NCBI GenBank assembly: GCA_035940575.1
Contig: DASZER010000067.1
Span: forward strand, 1 to 64,000
DNA from: BP-191 sp035940575
GTDB lineage: Bacteria; Actinomycetota; Actinomycetes; BP-191
DNA length: 64,000 nucleotides
Reading direction: 5' to 3'
How positions within the stretch are numbered: the stretch's first letter is position 1; each line of letters starts with the position of its first letter. Below the pieces are notes generated by a model. It was given only the letters and a program-made list of their open reading frames with translations, was not told the origin of the DNA and searched no databases. Shown one piece after another: positions 23,985 through 32,093 of the stretch. The position numbers and the translations under genes were made by a program.

Positions 23985-26393
23985 CTACCCTTCGCGCGGG
24001 CGCCGCCTCCGGTTCATCAGCACGGTCGCGGCGACGAGGCCGAGGATCGTCAGGAACGCCAGCAGCAGGCCGCGCTTGTGCGCCGAGTCCTCGTAGCGGA
24101 ACTCCACCGTGTGCGTGCCGCCGGGGACGCGTACGCCGCGGAACGCGTGGTCGACGCGCAGCAGCTCGGCGCTCTCGCCGTCGACGTAGACCCGCCACTG
24201 CGGGTACCACGGGTCGGACAGCACGAGCAGCGTCGGCGCGGCGGCGTCGACGGTCGCGCGGACGGTGGTGTTGCCGACGCGCACGTCGCGGACGGTCCCG
24301 GTGCCGCTCACGTCGACCGGCTTCTCCACGACCGCGCGGGTCTGGAGCGGGAACTCGTCGAGCACCTTCAGCCGCTCGGCCTCGCCGGGGACGACCTGCA
24401 CCGACCCGACGGCGCGGACGATCGGCGGCGCGGGGCGCCCCCACAGCTCGGCGAACGCGAACTGCTCGACCCGCGTGAAGCCGTGCGCGGTGAGGACCGC
24501 CTGCTCGGCCGGCGGCAGGGCGTTGGTCACGAACCACCGCACCCCGAGGAAGTCGAGCGTCTCCCACGACCACCCCGACGGCGGCGTGACGTGGACGCCG
24601 CGGTGCACGGCGCCGGAGACGTTCATCGAGACCTCGAAGAACTCCTTGTAGAGCTTGAACGGCATCAGGCCGCCGTCGCGGCCGATGACGGTCTCGACGT
24701 GCTTGCCGACGTGGACGTTCGGGCGCGCGATGACGCGGTAGCCGAAGCCCGCGCGGAAGTAGTCGCTCTCGATGCCCGGCTCGACGCCGGCGGGGATCGG
24801 GATGGGGTTGCCGGTCGCGCCCTCGCTCGGCATCTTCGCGTTCGTCACGAAGCGCCCGCCCTCGCGGGCCATCCGCTCGATGATCGCGCCGTAGTCGTCG
24901 TAGGTCTCGTTCGGGGCGACCTGCCGGTACTCCGCGCGCGGCCGGGCGGCGTTGAGCTCGTAGCCGGTCGTCACGACGAGCACCGCGGCGAGCAGCAGGC
25001 GCGGCACCCGCGGGAACGCCGCCGCCACCCAGACGAGCGCGCCGAGCAGCGCGACGACGCCCCACTCGGTGAGCGAGCCGAGCGGCTTCGTGAGGTCGCC
25101 GAGCGCGAACACGAACACCCCGCCCGCGACGAGCAGCAACGCGGCCCGCCCCGCGTCGACGAGCCGCGCGCGCCAGGTGCCAGAGCGCAGCAGCGCGTCG
25201 ACGCCGTACGCCGCCGCCGCAGACAGCGCGAACGTCGGCAGCATCAGGTACCGCGACGGGACGCGGAAGCCGCGCACGATGGAGACGTTGTCGTAGAGGA
25301 AGCCGTAGAGCGGGGTCGCGTGGCCGAGCGCCATCGTGAAGCCGAACGCCGCCAGCACGACGAAGAACGCGCGCAGCCAGCGCTGCTCCCGCGTCCCGCG
25401 GACCGCGAGCCCGAGGATCGCGAGCGCGAGGGCGAGCAGGCCGATGTGGGACGGGTTCTCGCCGTAGACGACGCGGCCGAAGTCGGGCAGCAGCGCGTTG
25501 ACCGCGATGGACTTCGGGAGCGGGTACTGCTCGCGGAAGTTCGCCGCCTGGCGGTAGCCCTGCGAGCGCAGCGTGAGCGTCGGGAAGAGCTGCCAGCCGA
25601 ACAGCAGCACGAACAGCACGACCGCGCCGCCGAGCCGCGCGATCGACCGCCACGCCCGTCCCGGCCAGGCGCGGAGCCCGTCGCCGAACGTCCACACGGT
25701 GCCGTAGAGCGCGAGCGCGCCGACCGTGTAGACCCACTCCTCGGGGTGGCCCGCGAGGAACTGCATGCCGATCGCCACCGCGGTCGCGACGACCCACCGG
25801 AGGCGGCCGCGTTCGAGCGCGAGGTGGCCGAACAGCAGCACCAGCGGCATCCACGAGATGGCCTGGAGCTGGTTGGTGAGGATGACGTGCTGCAGGCTGA
25901 CGCCGCTGAACCCGAACGCGAGCCCGCCGAGCACCGACGCCGCCATCGACGCGCGCAGCGCGAAGCGGCAGTAGCACCACATCGAGAACGCCGCGAACGC
26001 CACTGTCGTCGCGACGACGACCTCGAGCGCGGTCGACGTCGGGAGGAACAGCCAGGGCGCGTTGCCTATGTAGTAGACGGCGTGCTGGATGTTCGCGATG
26101 AACGGCACGCCGCCGTACAGGTCGCGCGTCCACGTCGGGAGGAAGCCGTCGCGCAGGTAGTCCGCGGCGGCCTGGCGGTCGGGGCCGATGCCGTTGATGA
26201 GGACGTCCTGGAAGAACGTCGCGCCGGAGACGCGCAGGGCCTTGAGGACGACGACCGTGAAGAGCTGGTAGGCGGCGTAGACGCCGGCGCCCTCGAGCCA
26301 GAGCCGCCGGCGGCGGGGGAGCGGAGCCTCGGCGGTCGCGGGCGTCTCGCGCACCGCCGTCTCCGTCGTGGCGGGGTCGTGCGTGTCGGTCAC
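23985..26393 (-). CDS. YfhO-like multi-pass membrane glycosyltransferase
   Basis: An 802-residue integral membrane protein resembling YfhO family (GT-C-like) proteins. After a polar N-terminus of 45 residues there are about a dozen hydrophobic segments up to residue 460 (for example VVVATTVAFAAFSMWCY and VVLFVLLFGWQLFPTL). A large extracytoplasmic domain follows, and a final helix (LLLAFLTILGLVAATVLM) precedes an Arg-rich tail. FSGVSLQHVILTNQLQAISW and GVRVPGGTHTVEFRY are typical stretches. YfhO proteins attach sugars to cell-surface polymers using polyprenyl-phosphate donors. The GTG overlaps the methyltransferase stop (GTGA). Confidence 0.82.
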   Translation of the reverse strand: MTDTHDPATTETAVRETPATAEAPLPRRRRLWLEGAGVYAAYQLFTVVVLKALRVSGATFFQDVLINGIGPDRQAAADYLRDGFLPTWTRDLYGGVPFIANIQHAVYYIGNAPWLFLPTSTALEVVVATTVAFAAFSMWCYCRFALRASMAASVLGGLAFGFSGVSLQHVILTNQLQAISWMPLVLLFGHLALERGRLRWVVATAVAIGMQFLAGHPEEWVYTVGALALYGTVWTFGDGLRAWPGRAWRSIARLGGAVVLFVLLFGWQLFPTLTLRSQGYRQAANFREQYPLPKSIAVNALLPDFGRVVYGENPSHIGLLALALAILGLAVRGTREQRWLRAFFVVLAAFGFTMALGHATPLYGFLYDNVSIVRGFRVPSRYLMLPTFALSAAAAYGVDALLRSGTWRARLVDAGRAALLLVAGGVFVFALGDLTKPLGSLTEWGVVALLGALVWVAAAFPRVPRLLLAAVLVVTTGYELNAARPRAEYRQVAPNETYDDYGAIIERMAREGGRFVTNAKMPSEGATGNPIPIPAGVEPGIESDYFRAGFGYRVIARPNVHVGKHVETVIGRDGGLMPFKLYKEFFEVSMNVSGAVHRGVHVTPPSGWSWETLDFLGVRWFVTNALPPAEQAVLTAHGFTRVEQFAFAELWGRPAPPIVRAVGSVQVVPGEAERLKVLDEFPLQTRAVVEKPVDVSGTGTVRDVRVGNTTVRATVDAAAPTLLVLSDPWYPQWRVYVDGESAELLRVDHAFRGVRVPGGTHTVEFRYEDSAHKRGLLLAFLTILGLVAATVLMNRRRRPREG

Positions 26394-27112
26394 GGCTTCC
26401 TCGCGGCGAGCATGTAGCCGAGGCTGACGCGCGTCGCGCTGCCCTTCACGCGGCGCGGCGTGCGGCGGACGCGGATGAACCCCTCCTGCGGCAGCGCGAG
26501 CAGCGCGCGCAGCGGCCCGCGCCGGGCGAGCGGCCCGAGCGCGGCGACGAGGAACAGCACGACGTAGTGCGCGAGCAGACGCCCCGCGCCCCCCTTCGCC
26601 TCGACGTCGAGCACCTCGAAGCCGTGCCGCTCCATGAGGTCGCGCAGGCCGTAGTGGGTGAAGCGGCGCATGTCGTACGGCGGCTCGTGGGTCGGGTAGA
26701 GGTACGGGACCGTGACGAGCACGGTGCCGCCGGAGCGCGTCACGCGGAACAGCTCCGACGCCGCCCGCTCCGCGTCCTGCACGTGCTCGAGGACCTCGGT
26801 GCAGAGCACCGTGTCGAACGTCCCCGTCGCGAACGGCAGCCGGTCCGCGTAGCCGACGACGTCGACGCCTTCGAGCGGCGCGGCGTCGAGGGCGTACGAC
26901 GACTCGACGAGCGGGGCGTACCACGGCTCGTACGGGCGGTTGCCGCAGCCGGCGTCGAGCAGCCGCCCGCCGACGAGGGCGCGGTGCTCGTGCAGCCACT
27001 CGCCGACCGCCGCGCCCGGGATGAGCGAGAGCGTCGTGTCGCGGTTGGAGTACGGGATGCCGTTGACGAGGCGGACGGGGCCGCGGCGCTCGCGGAGGCG
27101 GGCGTCGTTCAC
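26390..27112 (-). CDS. Class I SAM-dependent methyltransferase
   Basis: A 240-residue methyltransferase. Motif I is RLLDAGCGNRPYEPWY, the acidic post-I residue is in SSYALDAAPLEG, and FDTVLCTEVLEHVQDAERAA plus LFRVTRSGGTVLVTVPYLYP are motifs II and III, as in methyltransferases of surface-glycan and lipid clusters. A hydrophobic stretch near residue 190 (LAHYVVLFLVAALGP) could touch the membrane. It is coupled on both sides by GTGA overlaps. A TACGGT hexamer six bases before the GTG may give it its own leaderless promoter. It probably O-methylates a sugar or lipid. Confidence 0.82.
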   Translation of the reverse strand: MNDARLRERRGPVRLVNGIPYSNRDTTLSLIPGAAVGEWLHEHRALVGGRLLDAGCGNRPYEPWYAPLVESSYALDAAPLEGVDVVGYADRLPFATGTFDTVLCTEVLEHVQDAERAASELFRVTRSGGTVLVTVPYLYPTHEPPYDMRRFTHYGLRDLMERHGFEVLDVEAKGGAGRLLAHYVVLFLVAALGPLARRGPLRALLALPQEGFIRVRRTPRRVKGSATRVSLGYMLAARKP

Positions 27113-27933
27113 GAATCGACCGTATCGCGGCGGAGGCGTTCGAGCCCTTCGCGCAACGACACGTTCGGGGACCAGCCGAGCGCCTCGCGGGCGAGCGTGA
27201 CGTCGAGCCAGTTGTGCGGCACGTCGAAGCCTCGGTCGGGCTCGCGCACGATCTCGACGCCGCCGAACACCTCGTCCACGAGGTCCGCCAGCTCGCCGAG
27301 CGAGGTCGCGACGCCGGAGCCGACGTTGACGACGGGCGGCGAGCCGGGCGTGACGAGCAGCGCGGCGCGCGCGACGTCCTCGACGTGCACGAAGTCGCGG
27401 ACGACGTGCGGGTCGCCGAACAGCGTGATCGGCCTCCCCTGCGAGGCCGCCTCGACCCAGTGCGCGACCACGCCCTGGCCGCTGCCGGTGCGCTGCCCGG
27501 GGCCGTAGACGTTGCTGATCCGCAGCACCGTCGCGGGGCCCGCGGCGAGCAGCGCGCGCTCCATCGCGAGCCGCGCGGTGCCGTAGCGGCCGCGCGGCTT
27601 CACGGGCGAGGACTCCGTGTACGGTGGCGGCACGTCGGTGTCGTAGGCCGTGCCGCCGGACCCGGGGAACACCACGTACGGGCGGCGCGGCGCCCGGGCC
27701 AGCACGTCGAGGAACGCGTCGAACGACGCCTGCTCGTCGGCGAGCAGCTCGGGGCGCGACTCGGCGGTGGCCGGGTTGGCGGCGCTGGCGAGGTAGTAGA
27801 CGACGTCCGCGCCGGCCGCGGAGACGAACGGAGCGTCACGGGTGTACGGGTCGTACGGCACGTCCGCGGCACGGAGGGCGGCGCAGACGGCGCCGCCGAG
27901 GAAGCCGCTCGCCCCGACTACCGCCGCGCGAAC
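27109..27933 (-). CDS. NAD-dependent epimerase/dehydratase, 5' end uncertain
   Basis: An extended SDR enzyme of 274 residues as drawn. The nucleotide-binding motif VVGASGFLGG is at the N-terminus, followed by YYLASAANP, a catalytic YGTARLAME (YxxxK-like, with Arg in place of Lys) and ISNVYGPGQ. It would act on nucleotide sugars. No ATG, GTG, TTG or CTG lies where the protein should begin. The first homologous codon is GTT at 27933, and a GTG at 27940 is one base out of frame. The in-frame ATG far upstream would overlap the divergent glycosyltransferase by about 100 bp. The 3' end overlaps the methyltransferase (GTGA). Confidence 0.7.
   Translation of the reverse strand, partial: VRAAVVGASGFLGGAVCAALRAADVPYDPYTRDAPFVSAAGADVVYYLASAANPATAESRPELLADEQASFDAFLDVLARAPRRPYVVFPGSGGTAYDTDVPPPYTESSPVKPRGRYGTARLAMERALLAAGPATVLRISNVYGPGQRTGSGQGVVAHWVEAASQGRPITLFGDPHVVRDFVHVEDVARAALLVTPGSPPVVNVGSGVATSLGELADLVDEVFGGVEIVREPDRGFDVPHNWLDVTLAREALGWSPNVSLREGLERLRRDTVDS
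27119..27124 (-). promoter_or_regulatory. Possible internal leaderless promoter
   Basis: TACGGT on the minus strand, six bases (CGATTC), then the GTG of the methyltransferase. It lies inside the epimerase gene's last codons. Confidence 0.35.
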
Positions 27934-27948
27934 TGTGCACCCCGCGGC

Positions 27949-29112
27949 ATGAGTCGGCTCCTCGTCGTCGCGTCGACGTTCCCGGCGCGGGCGGGCGACG
28001 GTACGCCCGGGTTCGTCCGCGACCTCGCGCAGTACGAGGCGCGTCATTTTGACACGCTCGTGCTCGTGCCAAGGACACCCGGCGCGCCCGCGCGCGAGCG
28101 TGTCTCGGACTCGCTGACGATCGAGTGGTTCCCGTACTTCCCGCGCAGGTGGGAGGCGCTCGCGCACGGCGCGATGGTCGAGAACATGCGCAAGTCCAAG
28201 GGCATGCTCGCGCAGGTGCCGTTCTTCCTCGGCGCGGAGCTGGCCGCGATCCGCAAGGCGGTGCGCCGGTTCAGGCCGGACGTCATCCACGCGCACTGGG
28301 TCGTGCCGCAGGGGGCGGCGGTGCTGATGGCGGCGCGCGGGGTGCCGTTCGTCCTCACGACGCTCGGCGGCGACCTCTACGCCCTCAACGGCGCGCTGCC
28401 CACGCGCCTCAAGCGCGCGGTGGTCGAGAAGGCGTCGTCGCTGACGACCATGAACACCGACATGCGCGAGCGCCTGCTCGCGCTCGGCGCGGACCCGGAG
28501 CGCACGCACGTCGTCCCGATGGGCGCCGACCTCGACGCGCTGCGCAAGACGGGCGAGGGAGTCGAACGCGTGCCCGGCCGGATGCTGTTCGCCGGGCGGC
28601 TCGTGGAGAAGAAGGGCGGCGCCGTCCTCCTCGAGGCGCTGCGCTCGCTGCCGTCCGGCTGGTCGCTCGACGTCGTCGGCGACGGCCCGCTGCGCGCGGA
28701 CCTCGAGCGCGCGGCGGCGGGGATGCCGGTGCGCTTCCTAGGCCAGCTCTCGCGGGTCGAGCTCGCGAAGGCGATGTACGCCGCCGAGGTCGTCGTCGTG
28801 CCCTCGGTGCCCGCCGCCTCCGGCGACCAGGACGGCCTGCCCGTCGTGCTGCTCGAAGCCATGGGCGCGGGCAGCGCGATCGTCGCGTCGCGCCTCGCCG
28901 GCATCGACGAGGCGGTCGTGGACGGCGAGAGCGGGCTGCTCGTACCGCCGGGCGACGTGGCGGCGTTGCGCGACGCGCTGGCGGGGCTGCTGGCCGACCC
29001 TGGCCGCCGCGCGGCGCTCGGCGCGGCGGCGGCGGAGCGGGCCGAGTCGTTCTCGGTCGAGGCGATCGGCGAGCGCTACGTCGCGCTGCTGAACGACGCC
29101 CTGCGCCGCTAG
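27949..29112 (+). CDS. Family 4 glycosyltransferase
   Basis: A 387-residue GT-B glycosyltransferase. The N-terminal domain begins MSRLLVVASTFPARAGDGTP and contains FRPDVIHAHWVVPQG. The C-terminal domain carries the GT4 features LLFAGRLVEKKGG, VVGDGPLR, VVVVPSVPAASGDQDGLPVVLLEAMGAG and SGLLVPPGD, where the first Glu of the EX7E-like motif sits near DGLPVVLLEAMG. It transfers a sugar from a nucleotide donor on the cytoplasmic face. It diverges from the epimerase operon and probably works with it in making a surface glycan or glycolipid. A good ATG start is present, though no strong ribosome site is visible. Confidence 0.9.
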   Translation: MSRLLVVASTFPARAGDGTPGFVRDLAQYEARHFDTLVLVPRTPGAPARERVSDSLTIEWFPYFPRRWEALAHGAMVENMRKSKGMLAQVPFFLGAELAAIRKAVRRFRPDVIHAHWVVPQGAAVLMAARGVPFVLTTLGGDLYALNGALPTRLKRAVVEKASSLTTMNTDMRERLLALGADPERTHVVPMGADLDALRKTGEGVERVPGRMLFAGRLVEKKGGAVLLEALRSLPSGWSLDVVGDGPLRADLERAAAGMPVRFLGQLSRVELAKAMYAAEVVVVPSVPAASGDQDGLPVVLLEAMGAGSAIVASRLAGIDEAVVDGESGLLVPPGDVAALRDALAGLLADPGRRAALGAAAAERAESFSVEAIGERYVALLNDALRR

Positions 29113-29116
29113 CGGG

Positions 29117-30022
29117 CTACAGCTCGCCCGGGCGGCGCTCGGAGAGGAAGCGTTCGAGCTCGGCGCCGAGCTCCTCGCCGGTCGGCAGCCGCTGGCCGTC
29201 GAGCAGCCCGCCGCGCGCGGTGACGAACGAGTCGTACTGCTCCTCCAGCGCGCGTACGACGGCGGCGACCTCGGCGTTGTCGTCGACCTGCTCGTCGATG
29301 AGCCGCCGCGTCTCCTCCGCCGCCCGCAGCAGGCCCTCCGTCGGCAGCGACAGGCCCGAGACGCGCGCGATCGCGTCGACCAGCGCGGCGGACGCGGCGG
29401 GGTACTCCGCCTGCGCGACGTAGTGCGGCACGTGGACCGCGAACCCGCACGCGTCGTGCCCCCACTGCCCGAGCCGGTACTCCAGCAGGTGGCCCGCCGC
29501 ACCGGGCACCTGCACGGTCGCCACCCACGGGTCGAAGCCCTCGGTCAGGTCGCGCCGCGAGCCGTGCGCGATGAGCCCGGCCGGGCGCGTGTGCGGCACG
29601 GCCATCGGGATGGCATTGAGGCCGACGTAGAGGCGCACGCCGAGCCGTTCCACGAGCACCCGCACGGCCGCGGTGAACCGCTCCCACTGCACGTCCGGCT
29701 CCGGCCCGGCGAGCAGGAGGTACGGCGTGCCGTGCGCGTCGCGCAGGGCCGTGAGCGTCAGGGCCGGCGCGTCGTAGGACTCCCAGTGGTCCTCCACGAA
29801 CAGCATCACCGGACGCCGCGCGCGGTAGTCGTGGAGCTGGTCGACGTCGAACGTCGCTACCACCCGCGCCTCCGGCGACGACGCGACGAGGTGCTCGCGG
29901 GCGAGCCGCCGCGCCGCGCCCGCGTCCACGAAGCCGTCGAGCGCCTGGACCAGCACCGGCCGGCCCAGGTCGCCGCCGGCGAAGGCGGGGTCGAGCGTGA
30001 ACAGGCCCTCCGGATCGAGCAT
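29117..30022 (-). CDS. PAC2 family protein
   Basis: A 301-residue PAC2 (proteasome assembly chaperone 2-like) protein. Family signatures are PVLVQALDGFVDAGAA near residue 22, DYRARRPVMLFVEDHW, LLLAGPEPDVQWERF and GLNAIPMAVPHTRP, then a C-terminal helical stretch with DDNAEVAAVVRALEEQYDS. PAC2 proteins are widespread in actinobacteria; the bacterial role is not settled. The ATG follows CAGGAT-GGGCGG, consistent with a leaderless transcript. It is convergent with the glycosyltransferase. Confidence 0.88.
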   Translation of the reverse strand: MLDPEGLFTLDPAFAGGDLGRPVLVQALDGFVDAGAARRLAREHLVASSPEARVVATFDVDQLHDYRARRPVMLFVEDHWESYDAPALTLTALRDAHGTPYLLLAGPEPDVQWERFTAAVRVLVERLGVRLYVGLNAIPMAVPHTRPAGLIAHGSRRDLTEGFDPWVATVQVPGAAGHLLEYRLGQWGHDACGFAVHVPHYVAQAEYPAASAALVDAIARVSGLSLPTEGLLRAAEETRRLIDEQVDDNAEVAAVVRALEEQYDSFVTARGGLLDGQRLPTGEELGAELERFLSERRPGEL

Positions 30023-30028
30023 CCGCCC

Positions 30029-30034
30029 ATCCTG
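30029..30034 (-). promoter_or_regulatory. -10 element for a leaderless PAC2 transcript
   Basis: CAGGAT on the minus strand, six bases (GGGCGG), then ATG. The same GGGCGG spacer occurs before the LigB start at 44881. Confidence 0.4.
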
Positions 30035-30072
30035 CCGCAGGAGATTCGCCCGCGCGCCGCGAATCGGGCGCC

Positions 30073-31443
30073 GTGACCCCTCGCCTCGCGTTCCTGCCGC
30101 TCGCCGCCCTGCTCGCCCTCGCCGTCCCCGCGACCGCCGCCCCGAACGGCGGCACGTGGGAGACGGCGTTCACGGCGACGGAGTGCGGCGCCAAGGTGGC
30201 GCTGCCCGTCGAGCCGGGGGAGACCTCGCTCGCCGTCACCGCCGCCGCGACCGTCCCGGCCAACGACATCGTGCTGAACGTCTTCCGCAACGGCACCCTC
30301 CTCGCCGCCACCGACAGCGCGACGAGCCCCGAGGCGTACGTCGCGCAGCGCCTCGACCCGCCCGCCGCGGCGGGCGACACCGTCGAGGCGCAGGTCTGCC
30401 CGTACGCCGACCCGGAGGTGCCGCTCACGGCGCCGTACACGGCGACCGGCACGTACGCGTGGGCGTCCGCGCCGTCCGCGCCGTCGGTGGGCGGCGGCGG
30501 CGAGCCGGCCGAGCCGGGCAGGAAGGACGTCGTCGTGCACGCGCTCGACGACGTCCTGATCCCGTGGGGCGCGCCGGGCGCGAGCGCCGACGTGGCGTTC
30601 CCCGAGGGGACGTACGACAAGGCGGAGCTCGTGTTCTCCGACCACCCGGACGGCGACGCGTTCGACCGGCTCATCACGGTCGAGGTCGACGGCGTGGAGA
30701 TGTTCCGCGCGACCGGCCCGCGCGTCGACTACTCGGTGCGGTGGGACGTGACGCCGTACCTGTCGCTGCTGTCCGGCGGGACGCACAAGGTCATGGTGCG
30801 CGAGGAGTCCTACCTCGGCCGCGGCCACTGGGTGACGCTGGACTTCGTGCTGCACGAGGCGAAGCGGACGCCGCCGTCGGTCGCCGACTCCATCAGCGCG
30901 CCGTGGAGCTACGCGGGCCTGGCGCCCAAGTCCGGCGGCGGCTGCGCCGGCAACCTCGGCGACGTCAACCCGGCCTACGCCGCGCACATCGACGACACCC
31001 GCGCGTTCACCCGCCCCGAGGGCGAGGTGCGCAGCGCGACGTTCTACGGCTACCTCACCGCGCACGGCTGCGAGGAGTTCTGGTACTCGACCGTCCGCCC
31101 GACGCCCGTGCGCCAGGTGCACCTCGCGATCGACGGCGCGTCGTTCGCCGACTTCGTGCCGTTCCCGTACACGTACGCGTTCGTCGGCGGCTACCCCGAG
31201 GACCCGGTGTGGAGCGCCGCCGACCAGGCCGCGTGGAACACCGCGCAGCCGGTCCTCGCGGACAACGGCGTCTACACGGGGACGGGCGTGATCCCGCCGT
31301 ACACGTTCGACGTGACCGACGTCGTGAAGGGCCTCGCGCCCGGCGAGCACTCGCTGTCGATCCGCATCGACAACGGCAACGGCACGTGGTTCCTCTCCGG
31401 TCAGGTGCTCGTCTCGTCGGGCAAGGGCAAGCCCTCCCGCTGA
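30073..31443 (+). CDS. Secreted PNGase-like protein
   Basis: A 456-residue exported protein with a signal peptide at residues 1-23 (LAFLPLAALLALAVPATAA). After an N-terminal beta domain of about 115 residues and a Gly/Pro linker, residues 150-270 resemble peptide-N-glycanase A/F jelly rolls: YDKAELVFSDHPDGDAFDRL, VEVDGVEMFRATGP, then WDVTPYLSLLSGG. A second beta region ends with YTFDVTDVVKGLAPGEHSLSIRIDNGNG. Such enzymes release N-glycans from glycoproteins, but the catalytic acidic residues cannot be confirmed by eye. The GTG start gives a clean signal peptide. Confidence 0.65.
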   Translation: MTPRLAFLPLAALLALAVPATAAPNGGTWETAFTATECGAKVALPVEPGETSLAVTAAATVPANDIVLNVFRNGTLLAATDSATSPEAYVAQRLDPPAAAGDTVEAQVCPYADPEVPLTAPYTATGTYAWASAPSAPSVGGGGEPAEPGRKDVVVHALDDVLIPWGAPGASADVAFPEGTYDKAELVFSDHPDGDAFDRLITVEVDGVEMFRATGPRVDYSVRWDVTPYLSLLSGGTHKVMVREESYLGRGHWVTLDFVLHEAKRTPPSVADSISAPWSYAGLAPKSGGGCAGNLGDVNPAYAAHIDDTRAFTRPEGEVRSATFYGYLTAHGCEEFWYSTVRPTPVRQVHLAIDGASFADFVPFPYTYAFVGGYPEDPVWSAADQAAWNTAQPVLADNGVYTGTGVIPPYTFDVTDVVKGLAPGEHSLSIRIDNGNGTWFLSGQVLVSSGKGKPSR

Positions 31444-31499
31444 GCCCGGTGACGCATTCGTGGCGAGGCCGCTAGCCGGGTCGCGGGTACGGGGACGGC

Positions 31500-32093
31500 G
31501 TGGCCGACGACGTGACGTTCTGGTTCGACCCCGGCTGCCCGTGGACGTGGGCGACGTCGCGCTGGCTGGTCGACGCCGCGCGCGAGCGCGACCTGCGCGT
31601 CCGCTGGCGGCCGATGTCGCTGGCGATCCTCAACGCCGACCGCGAGCTCGAGCCGTGGCTGCGCGAGCGGCTTGAGCTCGGCGCGCGGGTGCTGCGGGTC
31701 GTCGCGGCGGTGCGCGACAACGACGCGCGCGAGCGGTTCTTCGAGACGTACGCGACGCGCGTCCACGAGCGCAAGGAGCCGTTCGAGGCCGCGACGGTCG
31801 AGGCGGCGTTGCGCGACGCGCACCTCGACCCCGCGCTGGTCGCCGCGATGGACGACGACACGTGGGACGTCGTCGTGCGGGCCGAGCACGAGGCGGCCCA
31901 GGAGGCGGCGGGCGGCGAGTCAGGCAGCCCGGTCATGGAGTACCGGGGCGTCGGCTGGTTCGGGCCGGTGCTCTCGCCCGCGCCGCGCGGCGCCGAGGCG
32001 GGCGAGGTGTGGGACGACCTGACGCGGTTCATCACGCGCGACGAGGTCTTCGAGGTCAAGCGCGGCCGCACCCGGGGCCCCGCCGTCGCGTAG
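31500..32093 (+). CDS. DsbA-family thioredoxin-fold protein, mycothiol-dependent nitroreductase-like
   Basis: A 197-residue cytosolic protein. The N-terminal FWFDPGCPWTWATSRWL resembles the CPW-containing active site of the Mycobacterium tuberculosis Rv2466c mycothiol-dependent nitroreductase. The helical insert and the C-terminal SPVMEYRGVGWFGPVLSPAPRG loop are also typical, the latter near a cis-Pro region. Here the motif is CPWT, so only one active-site cysteine is present. It probably reduces substrates with mycothiol. Mycothiol is known only from actinobacteria, which supports the host assignment. GTG start. Confidence 0.78.
   Translation: MADDVTFWFDPGCPWTWATSRWLVDAARERDLRVRWRPMSLAILNADRELEPWLRERLELGARVLRVVAAVRDNDARERFFETYATRVHERKEPFEAATVEAALRDAHLDPALVAAMDDDTWDVVVRAEHEAAQEAAGGESGSPVMEYRGVGWFGPVLSPAPRGAEAGEVWDDLTRFITRDEVFEVKRGRTRGPAVA

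Noticed and set aside
27109..28049. In-frame ATG at about 28049 as epimerase start
   Set aside because: It adds a 38-residue polar N-terminus unlike SDR enzymes and lies antisense inside the glycosyltransferase gene. A start near 27933 or an indel is more likely.
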